Shown here in pieces: positions 1 through 6,370 of a DNA stretch of 10,885 nt. The notes below the pieces were generated by a model. That model was not told the DNA's origin and did no database searches. It saw nothing but the letters and a program-made list of their open reading frames with translations. Numbering within the stretch: position 1 is the stretch's first letter; each line of letters starts with the position of its first letter. This stretch comes from Deltaproteobacteria bacterium (lineage in GTDB: Bacteria > Desulfobacterota > DSM-4660 > Desulfatiglandales > B25-G16): contig JAFDHR010000045.1 of the NCBI GenBank assembly GCA_019308645.1, forward strand, positions 1 through 10,885, in the 5' to 3' direction. Both the position numbers and the translations under genes were made by a program.

Positions 1-2
1 CA

Positions 3-752
3 GACTATACCGTATTTCAGCTTTGGGCATTGGACCCAGAGAGCCAAATACGAATAATACTTAATCAGCTTAGGCGAAAGAGTGCCGACCCCGCTGTGTT
101 GGGAGGACTGCTTAGCGATTGGGTTGCTGCTTATCGGCCAAATAAGTTAATTGTTGAAGCCCATGCAGTTGCTCAACTATTTGCCAGGGACCTTTCTAAG
201 GTTGTCGGTTTTCCTGTTACAATTAAGCCGTTGGATAAACGAAAGACGGAGATGATAGTAAATGTCCGCGATCTTATTCAGTGTAATTTGATTTGGGTTC
301 CTTGGGCTGACGATGATTATCGCACGAGACATGTCTTTGCATCGTTTATTGATGAGCTACACGATTATCCCTTCGGTGTCCATGATGATACTGTAACAGC
401 AGCGGCTCATGCTTTGGATGAGTTGCGCGTTCCTTCGGGAGTGAGCCGTGTTAGAATAATAAAAGGAAAATCGCCGAGAGAATTAGCAAGGTACAATATT
501 AAGACAGAGGAGAATGCTGAAAAGTCGGGCATTCGAGTGATTGGAGCATCAGCATCGTCTTCGTCACGGGATGAAACAAAGGGACTTGATTTGACGGATC
601 CTCTCGTCCTAGAGCAACTTAAGGAGCTTGTTGATAATGGACTGCTAGTGGCTGGTGATAATAATAAACCAGTTGAGATAGGTGCGGCTAAAGGTCCGAA
701 GCAAGACCCAGGACACCCAGCAAGTAAATATGTTAGGCGACATAGAGATTGA
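3..752 (+). CDS. terL: Terminase large subunit, C-terminal nuclease part (5' end outside window)
   Basis: The reading frame is open from the first full codon at base 3, so this is the 3' part of a longer gene; the TTG at 30 is an internal leucine, not a start. The product is the C-terminal RNase H-like nuclease of the DNA-packaging motor, which cuts concatemeric phage DNA at the portal. Counting from the TTG at 30 as residue 1, the acidic residue in IVEAHAVAQLFARDL (E43), the KPLDKRKTEMI stretch and the terminal pair in FGVHDDTVTAAAHAL (D119, D120) fit the metal-binding site of this family; the first Asp lies outside the window. After about residue 133 the nuclease fold should end, yet roughly 105 residues remain: a basic/polar stretch, a Ser-rich linker (SASSSSR) and the motif LDLTDPLVLEQLKELVDNG, which recurs in the protein at 6371-6796. 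The portal gene starts 16 bases after the stop. Terminase identity is secure; the tail function is unknown. Confidence 0.88.
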   Translation, partial: DYTVFQLWALDPESQIRIILNQLRRKSADPAVLGGLLSDWVAAYRPNKLIVEAHAVAQLFARDLSKVVGFPVTIKPLDKRKTEMIVNVRDLIQCNLIWVPWADDDYRTRHVFASFIDELHDYPFGVHDDTVTAAAHALDELRVPSGVSRVRIIKGKSPRELARYNIKTEENAEKSGIRVIGASASSSSRDETKGLDLTDPLVLEQLKELVDNGLLVAGDNNKPVEIGAAKGPKQDPGHPASKYVRRHRD

Positions 753-768
753 AGGGATGTAACTAGAT

Positions 769-2634
769 ATGCCAAACGAGATAGAAGATTTTCGCAGCGA
801 ACAAGTGGAAACTAAACGCGGTAAAGTCAAGGCCAACATTTACAAGTTCTCCGCTGATACACCCCGTGGTCAGGCAATAAGTATGGTAGCCAAGGCCGAA
901 GGCATGGCAGGGGGGTCGGCCCAGATTGGGGAGGACCAACTAAAGGCTATCCGAGCCTATGATAAGTTTGGGGCCGTGGCTACCCCACCAGTAGACCCGA
1001 ATACTTATGTTTCTCTTGCTGATGAGCCTACTGTCCACGCTTGTATTGAGGCGAAGGTTGTAAACATTTGTCAGCAGGGGTATAAGATTCGGCCTCGTTG
1101 GGAGCTTGCTGTATTGGACCAGTCTCTCGCTCCGATGGGAGATTTATACGGGGCCGATGCGTCTAACACAGACCCAAAGAAGATTCGAGGCCAATTAGAG
1201 AAAGCAGAGACCTTTTTGTCTTTGGGGATGCCGGATTATCCGTTCCCCGATATGCTTGCTTCTATGTGGCGAGACCTGGAGACGATAGGCCAAGGATTTA
1301 TTGAATTTTCTCGAACTGCTGATGACGAGATAAATGGAATGTACCCCTGCAAGGCTGTTACTATTCGTCATCTGAAAGATGGCTCAGGTTATTTGCAGAT
1401 TCGTGGTGGCAAGCGGAAATTCTTTGCAAAGTATACCGCAAACAATAATAGCAGGGCAAGGTCAGTAAAGGTGCGAAGGTTGAAGCAAATTTTGGGGAGT
1501 GGAAGGGGAAATGATTATTTAATAGATGTACCGATTGCTTGGGGCACGGCTTCTATTGGGATTGATGGACAGCTTTTCGGAAGGGTACTTGAGGACGAGG
1601 GTGATGAGGCCGCTGAAAAGGTTACTGAATTACTTTGTATGAAGAAAGATACAGCAAAGGATACAGTATATGGAGAGCCAGATACTCTTTCTGCTGCTTA
1701 TGATTTATTCGGTGCGAAGTATGCTGCTCAGTTTAACGCCAATTATTTTGAGAATGCGACTGTACCCCGCCTGGCTATTATTGTTCGGGGAGGTGAACTA
1801 TCTGATGAGATAGTTAAATCAATTCAGCAATGGATGAATGAGCAGAATCAAATAGATGCGCTAAACCAAGTTTTGATAATAGAGGTCCCCGGCACCAATG
1901 TGGAAATTGACAGGTGGGATCTTTCTGTTTCTCAGCTTAATGAGTCAGGATTTAATGATTTTCGTGTTCTCTGTGATGAAAGGATAATGCGGGCGCATCG
2001 TGTGCCTCCCAGCATTATTGCATCTCTTGTAGGTTTGAATAGGGCAGTAAGTCAGGAGGCCAATTGGCGATTCTTATCTAATGTGGTGCGGCCAGAACAG
2101 AGGCGAATAGAAGCTAGGTTCAATTATATCTTTAGAGAGGATCTTGGGATTAAGGATGTAGTGTTGGACCTTGCGGTGCCGGAGCTTATCTCTGAGTTAG
2201 AGCGGGCTGAAATACTTTCGGTTCTTATGGGTAGAGGTGTAATTAGCATTAACGAGGTCCGCAGATTTTATGGCCGTCCTCCAGTTAAGGGTGTGGACGA
2301 ACCATTGCTTAATTCACTTGGTGTTGGCTTTCTTCCCGTTAGTCTGGTAGAGGAGGTAGTGAGGATGAATGTTGGTGTGATGCCGGAGGACGATGAGGAC
2401 GGGGAGGGGAAACCATCTTCTAATGTGTCCAGCCAGTTGCAGACGCCTCCCAGTTCTGCGCCAATTTTCCAGTTGCCAGATGCAAATAAGGCTTTATTTA
2501 ACGCACTGGCTGTGGGACAGTTACAACCAGAGCAGCAGCGGGAGATGGCTTTGATTTTGGAGGATTTGGGATTGAAGAAGATGGCGAAGTTTGTGCCAGA
2601 GACAGAGGAAGATGATGATGTGGAGATGGTTTAG
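769..2634 (+). CDS. Phage portal protein
   Basis: This 621-residue protein is a portal subunit of the HK97/PBSX type. It would form the dodecameric ring at the capsid vertex that docks terminase, passes DNA and nucleates head assembly. Visible family features are the early DEPTVHACIEAKVVNI segment (residues 85-100), YGEPDTLSAAYDLFG (301-315) followed by YFENATVPRLAIIVRGGELSDE (326-347), and the clip/stem-like stretch FRVLCDERIMRAHRVPPSII (398-417) with the helix ending at VISINEVRRFYGRPP. The segment at about 222-283 (basic RARSVKVRRLKQILGSGRG, then acidic) looks longer than usual for this position. The C-terminus from about residue 540 is a low-complexity acidic and Ser/Pro linker followed by a helical, acidic end. 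GAAGGG at 751-756 lies 12 bases before the ATG, which is rather distant. The gene sits directly after terL, the standard order. Confidence 0.9.
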   Translation: MPNEIEDFRSEQVETKRGKVKANIYKFSADTPRGQAISMVAKAEGMAGGSAQIGEDQLKAIRAYDKFGAVATPPVDPNTYVSLADEPTVHACIEAKVVNICQQGYKIRPRWELAVLDQSLAPMGDLYGADASNTDPKKIRGQLEKAETFLSLGMPDYPFPDMLASMWRDLETIGQGFIEFSRTADDEINGMYPCKAVTIRHLKDGSGYLQIRGGKRKFFAKYTANNNSRARSVKVRRLKQILGSGRGNDYLIDVPIAWGTASIGIDGQLFGRVLEDEGDEAAEKVTELLCMKKDTAKDTVYGEPDTLSAAYDLFGAKYAAQFNANYFENATVPRLAIIVRGGELSDEIVKSIQQWMNEQNQIDALNQVLIIEVPGTNVEIDRWDLSVSQLNESGFNDFRVLCDERIMRAHRVPPSIIASLVGLNRAVSQEANWRFLSNVVRPEQRRIEARFNYIFREDLGIKDVVLDLAVPELISELERAEILSVLMGRGVISINEVRRFYGRPPVKGVDEPLLNSLGVGFLPVSLVEEVVRMNVGVMPEDDEDGEGKPSSNVSSQLQTPPSSAPIFQLPDANKALFNALAVGQLQPEQQREMALILEDLGLKKMAKFVPETEEDDDVEMV

Positions 2635-2714
2635 TGCTGGCGGAATATGGGCTGATGAAACATTTTGGCAGTTTGATTATTTATGTTGCCATTGGTGGTA
2701 AATTGCAACACTAA
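2634..2714 (+). CDS. Possible 26-residue peptide overlapping the portal stop
   Basis: A GTG overlapping the last base of the portal stop codon opens a frame of 26 codons with a hydrophobic centre (FGSLIIYVAIGG) and a TAA at 2712-2714. GGAG at about 2621-2624 lies at a usable distance, and the TAGTG overlap would allow translational coupling. No family is recognised. Against it are its size, the absence of homology evidence and the generally non-coding look of the region. I list it only so that the gap is fully described. Confidence 0.15.
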   Translation: MLAEYGLMKHFGSLIIYVAIGGKLQH

Positions 2715-2749
2715 CTGCGAGATTATGTGAGATTTTGGATGAAACATTT
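2654..2749 (+). repeat. Pair of 12-base direct repeats in the post-portal gap
   Basis: GATGAAACATTT occurs at 2654-2665 and again at 2738-2749, 84 bases apart, in the gene-poor DNA between the portal stop and the promoter at 2815. The stretch is AT-biased, so a chance repeat is possible. Apart from this pair and two very short frames, I see nothing else in 2635-2810. Confidence 0.35.
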
Positions 2750-2814
2750 ATACTTGTTTGGGCGTCTATGTTGAATGAAATGTTAGCAATACCAGAGAGG
2801 TTTTTGCCAACGGC

Positions 2815-2843
2815 TTGACGTGATTAAGTAAATAAAGTATAAT
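2815..2843 (+). promoter_or_regulatory. Near-consensus sigma70-type promoter
   Basis: TTGACG at 2815-2820 and TATAAT at 2838-2843 are separated by exactly 17 bases, giving 11 of 12 consensus positions with optimal spacing. Transcription would start near 2850. It lies in non-coding DNA, points toward the structured region and terminator at 2850-3011, and is the best promoter I noticed in the window. It could be read by host RNA polymerase without a phage factor, which is unusual inside a late structural operon. Confidence 0.85.
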
Positions 2844-2849
2844 AGCGCA

Positions 2850-3011
2850 CAATAATGAGGATAGCTCAGCTCTAGCTAAGCGGGGCAACAAGGGCGGTCA
2901 ATATATTTTATAAATATATCGCTCCCATCGCCGCCCTTCCTCTAATATTTAACTGATGGGAGCTTAGACCTGATATGGGAGCCAGGTGCATATTACCTTG
3001 GCTCCTTTTTT
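2850..3011 (+). ncRNA. Structured small RNA or attenuator leader with predicted pseudoknot
   Basis: The segment is bounded by a promoter (2815-2843) and an intrinsic terminator (2977-3011), giving a transcript of about 160 nt. Perfect complementarities are: helix A, 2890-2897 (AAGGGCGG) with 2931-2938 (CCGCCCTT); hairpin C inside it, 2901-2908 (ATATATTT) with 2912-2919 (AAATATAT), loop TAT; and helix B, 2921-2929 (GCTCCCATC) with 2955-2963 (GATGGGAGC). Strand order A-B-A-B makes A and B an H-type pseudoknot. A weaker 5-bp hairpin, 2862-2866 with 2874-2878, lies near the 5' end. The B strand 2921-2928 can also pair with 2975-2982, which contains part of the terminator 5' arm, so alternative folds exist. 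The protease gene starts 20 bases after the terminator. I recognise no known RNA family. Whether it is free-standing or a cis-acting leader cannot be decided from the sequence. Confidence 0.7.
2977..3011 (+). terminator. Intrinsic terminator just before the protease gene
   Basis: GGAGCCAGGT (2978-2987) pairs with ACCTTGGCTCC (2995-3005) to give ten base pairs with one bulged T at 2998 and a 7-base loop, followed directly by six T residues (3006-3011). This is a strong Rho-independent terminator on the + strand. It ends 20 bases before the GTG of the protease/scaffold gene, so expression of the downstream head genes requires readthrough, antitermination or refolding. Bases 2975-2982 (ATGGGAGC), which overlap the 5' arm, are complementary to 2921-2928. 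Confidence 0.88.
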
Positions 3012-3031
3012 GTTGGGTATGGTGATGGCTA

Positions 3032-5155
3032 GTGCCCTATGACTCTGTCAAGGATTTGCCATCTGGATTTGATGGTTATACCTATGAACAGCGTGCTTAT
3101 GCTCTTCGTGTATTAAATGCGATGCTGCGTGAGAACCCTGATATGGATGAAGGGATTGCGATTGCCACTACCCATAGGATGGTAAGAGAAAAGTTTAACC
3201 TGGAGGCTACTAGAATGCCAGGAGAATTTTCGTTCGTTGCCTCGATTGAAAAGGCCAGTGTGGGTAAAGATGACCAACTTGATTTTATAGGCCAGGCATC
3301 GTCTTCAGTGATTGATAAGGGTGGTGACCGAGTTACCGAGCGTGCGATTCAATCTATGAGGAATACTGGTTTAATTCCATTGGTGACAGCGGGGAGTCAT
3401 CAAGAAGGTGAAGTTAGTGTTATTTCGCGGATTGGGTGGTGTCGGCCAGAAATAAGTGATGATGACCTTAGTGTTTTTCGGATTGCGGGGCAACTGAAGA
3501 AATCCCACCCATTTTCTCAAACGATTTACGAGGATTTGCTGGATGTTGAAAAGCGGAAGACAATGAAACTTTCCATTTCGGGAAGATTGCCAGAGGGGGC
3601 AGTTAAACGAACTTATGACCCACAGACGGGCCGCGCAGTAAGTGAGATAAACGATGTCGAGTTGCAACACGTACTGCTTTGTTCAGCAAATTCGGCGATG
3701 AACCAAGATACTTGGATTAGCCCATCTGGAGCAGAGAAGGGCATGAGTGATTGGACTGGAATGATTTTCAAAGCTGCCGAGACAATGGGCAGGCAACCTG
3801 GGGGACAAGGGCTTGGTCCTGGTAGTATTTGTGTTTGTCCTGAATGTGGTCATGAAGAGGAGCATGAAACTGGCAAGCCTTGTTACGAGATAGAATGTCC
3901 TAAGTGTGGGGCTAAGATGACTAGACCAAATGCGGAGAAGGTGAAGGCCGCCGAACCTGAAATTAGGTGGTCTGGTGTTCTTGTTTGTCCTGAGTGTGGA
4001 AGTGAGATGAAAGTGAGTAGAAGTAAGGCGGGAGAGTATGAATACTACTGTGAGAATTGTGGTGGTAGAATGACCTGGAAGGAAGGCGAAGAAACCGTGC
4101 CGACGACAAGAGAGACAGAGAAGGCCAAGTTTGATGAGTTGTCGGATGTAGAGAAGATAACTATTTATTACGATTTGGTTGGTAAATCAGTAGCAGAACT
4201 TACCCCCGAGGAATTGGAGAAGGCTAAATGGACCACTGCAACCATAAATGATTTTCCTGATTCTTCCTTTTTATATGTTGAGAATACAGGCAAGAAGGAT
4301 GAAGAGGGGAAGACTGTACCGCGAAATGCGAGGCATTTACCCGTTAAGGACAAGGAAGGGAACTATGATTGTGCTCATTTGAGAAATGCGGCAGCCCGCG
4401 CCAACCAAATTAAGGGTGTGGTGGAGACGATTAGTGATTCTAAGCGGGAAGACCTGAAGAAAAAGGCGCAGAGTTTGTATCAGAAGCATTGTGTGAATAA
4501 AACTGAATGTGACGTGAACGAAGGAGGTATATCAGCGATGGAAGACCCAATTAAGAAAGCCCAGCAGAATCTCGGTCAGGCTGTGTGGGCAAGTCTGACA
4601 AGTCTTTTTGGGGGATCGTCTAGGGATGAACAGGCAGACGAGAAGGCCGAGCATACTGATGCCGGGACTCAGGACGAAATCAAGAGGGCTGAGGAGAAGC
4701 CAGAAGTGGCTGAAGTCCTTGCGTCCCTAGTTGAAAGGATTGACTCGTTGGCTGAGAGGCTTGATAGTATGGAGAAGTCCGAGGACGAGACTGAGAAGAC
4801 AGATGATGAGTCTGTGGAAAAAGGCAAGGACGAAAATGAGGATGAGAACGAGGAATCTGTTGAAAAGTCTGAGGATGCGGAGGACGAACAGACTGAGACA
4901 AAGGAACCATCTGATGATGTGATTGAGCGGATTGATGAGAATCTCGAAGTCATTTTTAAGCAGTTGTCTGAAAATAAGACAGCTCAATCGAAGCAAGAGG
5001 AGCAAATAGGAGCTTTGTCTGAAGCTGTTGCATCTCTTGCAAAGGCCGGTGGAGTTTCCGCTCAGATTCCTCAGGGTAGTGATTCGGGGGACAATGGAGG
5101 CTCCACAGATGTATCACACATAATAGCGAATCACATAAAGTCGGCGACGCGATAA
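3032..5155 (+). CDS. Head maturation protease-scaffold polyprotein with zinc ribbons
   Basis: A 707-residue multidomain head protein. Domains in order: a ChaB-like N-terminus (about 1-56, MPYDSVKDLP start); an XkdF/S78-like serine protease (about 67-230) with candidate catalytic His123 (TAGSHQEGE) and Ser181 (KLSISGR); two Cys4 zinc ribbons (C269/C272 with C289/C292, and C319/C322 with C340/C343); a DUF6582-like segment (about 403-487: FPDSSFLYVENTGKK, PRNARHLPVKD, HLRNAAARANQIKGV); and a very acidic coiled-coil scaffold (about 503-707). The protease should cleave the scaffold and itself from the prohead during maturation. The protease fold, acidic C-terminus and position before the capsid gene all agree. 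The start is GTG at 3032 with only a weak GGTGATGG upstream; the MPY...DLP opening fits the family, supporting this start. The zinc ribbons are unusual in this setting. Protease and scaffold calls are firm; the ChaB and DUF6582 labels are approximate. Confidence 0.82.
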   Translation: MPYDSVKDLPSGFDGYTYEQRAYALRVLNAMLRENPDMDEGIAIATTHRMVREKFNLEATRMPGEFSFVASIEKASVGKDDQLDFIGQASSSVIDKGGDRVTERAIQSMRNTGLIPLVTAGSHQEGEVSVISRIGWCRPEISDDDLSVFRIAGQLKKSHPFSQTIYEDLLDVEKRKTMKLSISGRLPEGAVKRTYDPQTGRAVSEINDVELQHVLLCSANSAMNQDTWISPSGAEKGMSDWTGMIFKAAETMGRQPGGQGLGPGSICVCPECGHEEEHETGKPCYEIECPKCGAKMTRPNAEKVKAAEPEIRWSGVLVCPECGSEMKVSRSKAGEYEYYCENCGGRMTWKEGEETVPTTRETEKAKFDELSDVEKITIYYDLVGKSVAELTPEELEKAKWTTATINDFPDSSFLYVENTGKKDEEGKTVPRNARHLPVKDKEGNYDCAHLRNAAARANQIKGVVETISDSKREDLKKKAQSLYQKHCVNKTECDVNEGGISAMEDPIKKAQQNLGQAVWASLTSLFGGSSRDEQADEKAEHTDAGTQDEIKRAEEKPEVAEVLASLVERIDSLAERLDSMEKSEDETEKTDDESVEKGKDENEDENEESVEKSEDAEDEQTETKEPSDDVIERIDENLEVIFKQLSENKTAQSKQEEQIGALSEAVASLAKAGGVSAQIPQGSDSGDNGGSTDVSHIIANHIKSATR
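4521..4528 (+). promoter_or_regulatory. Internal Shine-Dalgarno site within the protease gene
   Basis: AAGGAGGT lies nine bases before the in-frame ATG at 4538, which is the codon for Met503 of the polyprotein. It is as strong as the sites before the capsid and tail-tube genes and much better than the site of the polyprotein itself. It falls in a linker between the DUF6582-like segment and the scaffold, exactly where a nested scaffold gene would begin. Confidence 0.8.
4538..5155 (+). CDS. Nested scaffold protein from internal in-frame start
   Basis: Translation from the ATG at 4538 gives 205 residues identical to residues 503-707 of the protease polyprotein. The product would be a free scaffolding protein that guides capsid subunits into a prohead and is then removed by the protease. 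Phage lambda does the same with C and Nu3. The protein is helical and highly acidic: residues 530-635 of the parent are dominated by Glu, Asp and Lys, with heptad-like stretches (VLASLVERIDSLAERLDSM) and a second coiled-coil-like region (IERIDENLEVIFKQLSENK), then a Gly/Ser linker and a short C-terminal helix (DVSHIIANHIKSATR) that may bind the shell. The strong ribosome site at 4521-4528 is the main evidence. The capsid gene follows after 37 bases. Confidence 0.68.
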   Translation: MEDPIKKAQQNLGQAVWASLTSLFGGSSRDEQADEKAEHTDAGTQDEIKRAEEKPEVAEVLASLVERIDSLAERLDSMEKSEDETEKTDDESVEKGKDENEDENEESVEKSEDAEDEQTETKEPSDDVIERIDENLEVIFKQLSENKTAQSKQEEQIGALSEAVASLAKAGGVSAQIPQGSDSGDNGGSTDVSHIIANHIKSATR

Positions 5156-5192
5156 GTTAGAAAAGGTTTGACATTAGAAGGAGGTTCACAAG

Positions 5193-6224
5193 ATGGCCGC
5201 ACAAATACAAACAGCTCGAGAGTATATTAACAAGGCAGTTACTAGTGAAACGGCTAGTACGGATATGCTCATTCTCCATGGGGGGCAGCTTCGAGAGTTT
5301 ATTGACTTAACTGTCGATACCTCAGTTATGCTGAAGGATGCTACCCATTTGACCTTGGATGCACCTAGCCTTGATTTAGCTACCCTTGACATTCCGGCAG
5401 GACGAATGGCAATGGGGCTAGGATACACCGAAGAAGTGTCTGATGATGACCAAGTAACGCCCGTATTCGGTGGGCGGACTCTTAATCCTCAGACGGCTGA
5501 TGTTCTGTATGAATTTGAGGCTACTCATCTGCCGCGCTATAATATTGCGCGAGGTCAACTGGCCGATGATATCGACGCCGCAGTTCGTAAGACGTTGGCT
5601 AGTGAGATTGAGAATAATGCCATCAATTCTGAAATTGGCGGGACTACTCCTGATGGTTATGCCACAGGCAGTATGACTACCATTGATGGTTGGGCTACTC
5701 TGGCTAGTTCTGGTCATGTCGTTGACCACGCTGGGGGATATGTTAACCCCAAAATCTTCAAGGATATGTGGAAGGCTTTGCCAGCTAAGTGGCGGGCGGA
5801 CCCGGCTCGCAGGAGCGACTTCCGCTTCTATGTCAGCGATCTGGTGGCTATTGAGTACCGTGACTATCTGTCAAGGCGGACCACCAATCTTGGTGATTTG
5901 TCGATGACCCAGGAAGGCGATTTGTCCTTTGCTGGTGTGCCAATTACTCCTGTACCCGCAATTCCAGTTGATAAGCCTGGTGTGCTTAGTCAGTCTGATT
6001 CGGCTGAGGAATTCACATTTATTCTATTGGTTGAGCGGGGTAATATGGTAGTTGGCTATGGCCCCGAGATGAGGTTCCATCTTGGTCTGCGTCAGACTGA
6101 TGGTAAGGTTCAGTACTACTCTTGGTGGGGCGAGTTTGATGTAAACTATCGTCGCATCGATGCGGTAGTAGTGGGACGGAATATCCGGCCTGAAGTTGAC
6201 CCGAGTCTAATGGCTGCGTACTAA
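5193..6224 (+). CDS. Major capsid protein (HK97 fold)
   Basis: A 343-residue protein directly after the protease/scaffold gene, with the strong ribosome site AAGGAGGT at 5178-5185, seven bases from the ATG, as expected for the most abundant virion protein. Its composition and layout fit an HK97-fold shell subunit: a short helical N-arm, an extended E-loop-like region (about 50-105, with TLDIPAGRMAMGLGYTEEV), the spine-helix region DDIDAAVRKTLASEIENNAI (125-144), a P-domain helix with NPKIFKDMWKALPAKWRADP, and a C-terminal beta-rich end (VERGNMVVGYGPEMRF, WWGEFDVNYRRIDAVVVGR). There is no long N-terminal delta domain, which agrees with a separate scaffold. The fold is inferred from position and pattern; I did not match it to a specific capsid family. 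Confidence 0.85.
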   Translation: MAAQIQTAREYINKAVTSETASTDMLILHGGQLREFIDLTVDTSVMLKDATHLTLDAPSLDLATLDIPAGRMAMGLGYTEEVSDDDQVTPVFGGRTLNPQTADVLYEFEATHLPRYNIARGQLADDIDAAVRKTLASEIENNAINSEIGGTTPDGYATGSMTTIDGWATLASSGHVVDHAGGYVNPKIFKDMWKALPAKWRADPARRSDFRFYVSDLVAIEYRDYLSRRTTNLGDLSMTQEGDLSFAGVPITPVPAIPVDKPGVLSQSDSAEEFTFILLVERGNMVVGYGPEMRFHLGLRQTDGKVQYYSWWGEFDVNYRRIDAVVVGRNIRPEVDPSLMAAY

Positions 6225-6242
6225 GCTGAGTAACTGTTATTT

Positions 6243-6262
6243 AGGACGCGGGCTGGCGTCCT
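6243..6262 (+). other. GC-rich hairpin after the capsid gene
   Basis: AGGACGC (6243-6249) and GCGTCCT (6256-6262) form a perfect 7-bp stem with a 6-base loop, 18 bases after the capsid stop. No T-run follows (next bases TGGCAAAAACC), so it is not a standard terminator. It could protect the 3' end of the capsid message from exonucleases or mark an RNA-processing site. The rest of the 6225-6370 gap shows no gene. Confidence 0.5.
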
Positions 6263-6370
6263 TGGCAAAAACCTAAAAGGCGAGCTAAATTTGTCATGGG
6301 GACAGATTGCAGTACGGCATTCGCAACAGTCACATTCCGGCAACGGTATAATTAAAAAAGGATGATAAAA

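Noticed and set aside
2735..2818. 27-codon frame from a TTG ending inside the -35 element
   Set aside because: No ribosome site and an uncommon start; the stop falls in the promoter. Reads like protein but cannot be supported.
2855..2875. Six-codon leader ORF (MRIAQL) at the start of the putative RNA
   Set aside because: No ribosome site, begins only about five bases after the predicted transcription start, and has no repeated regulatory codons as in classical attenuator leaders.
2855..2935. tRNA-like start (TAGCTCAGC resembles a D-arm) or tmRNA
   Set aside because: No T-arm consensus (GTTCGAATCC-like), no acceptor stem closing on the 5' bases and no CCA. The D-arm likeness is only a few bases.
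2850..3011. Direct assignment of the RNA as a phi29-type packaging pRNA
   Set aside because: Only the size is similar. No pRNA sequence motif is recognised, and the terminase here is of the ordinary TerL type rather than phi29-like.
4669..4953. Minus-strand frames opposite the scaffold, rich in Ser
   Set aside because: They are the complement of the GAN/GAR-rich acidic coiled coil; no ribosome sites and a convincing gene on the other strand.
6347..6352. TATAAT before the 141-residue protein, as a second promoter
   Set aside because: The sequence 17 bases upstream (CAACAG) is a poor -35, and there is no extended -10 TG.
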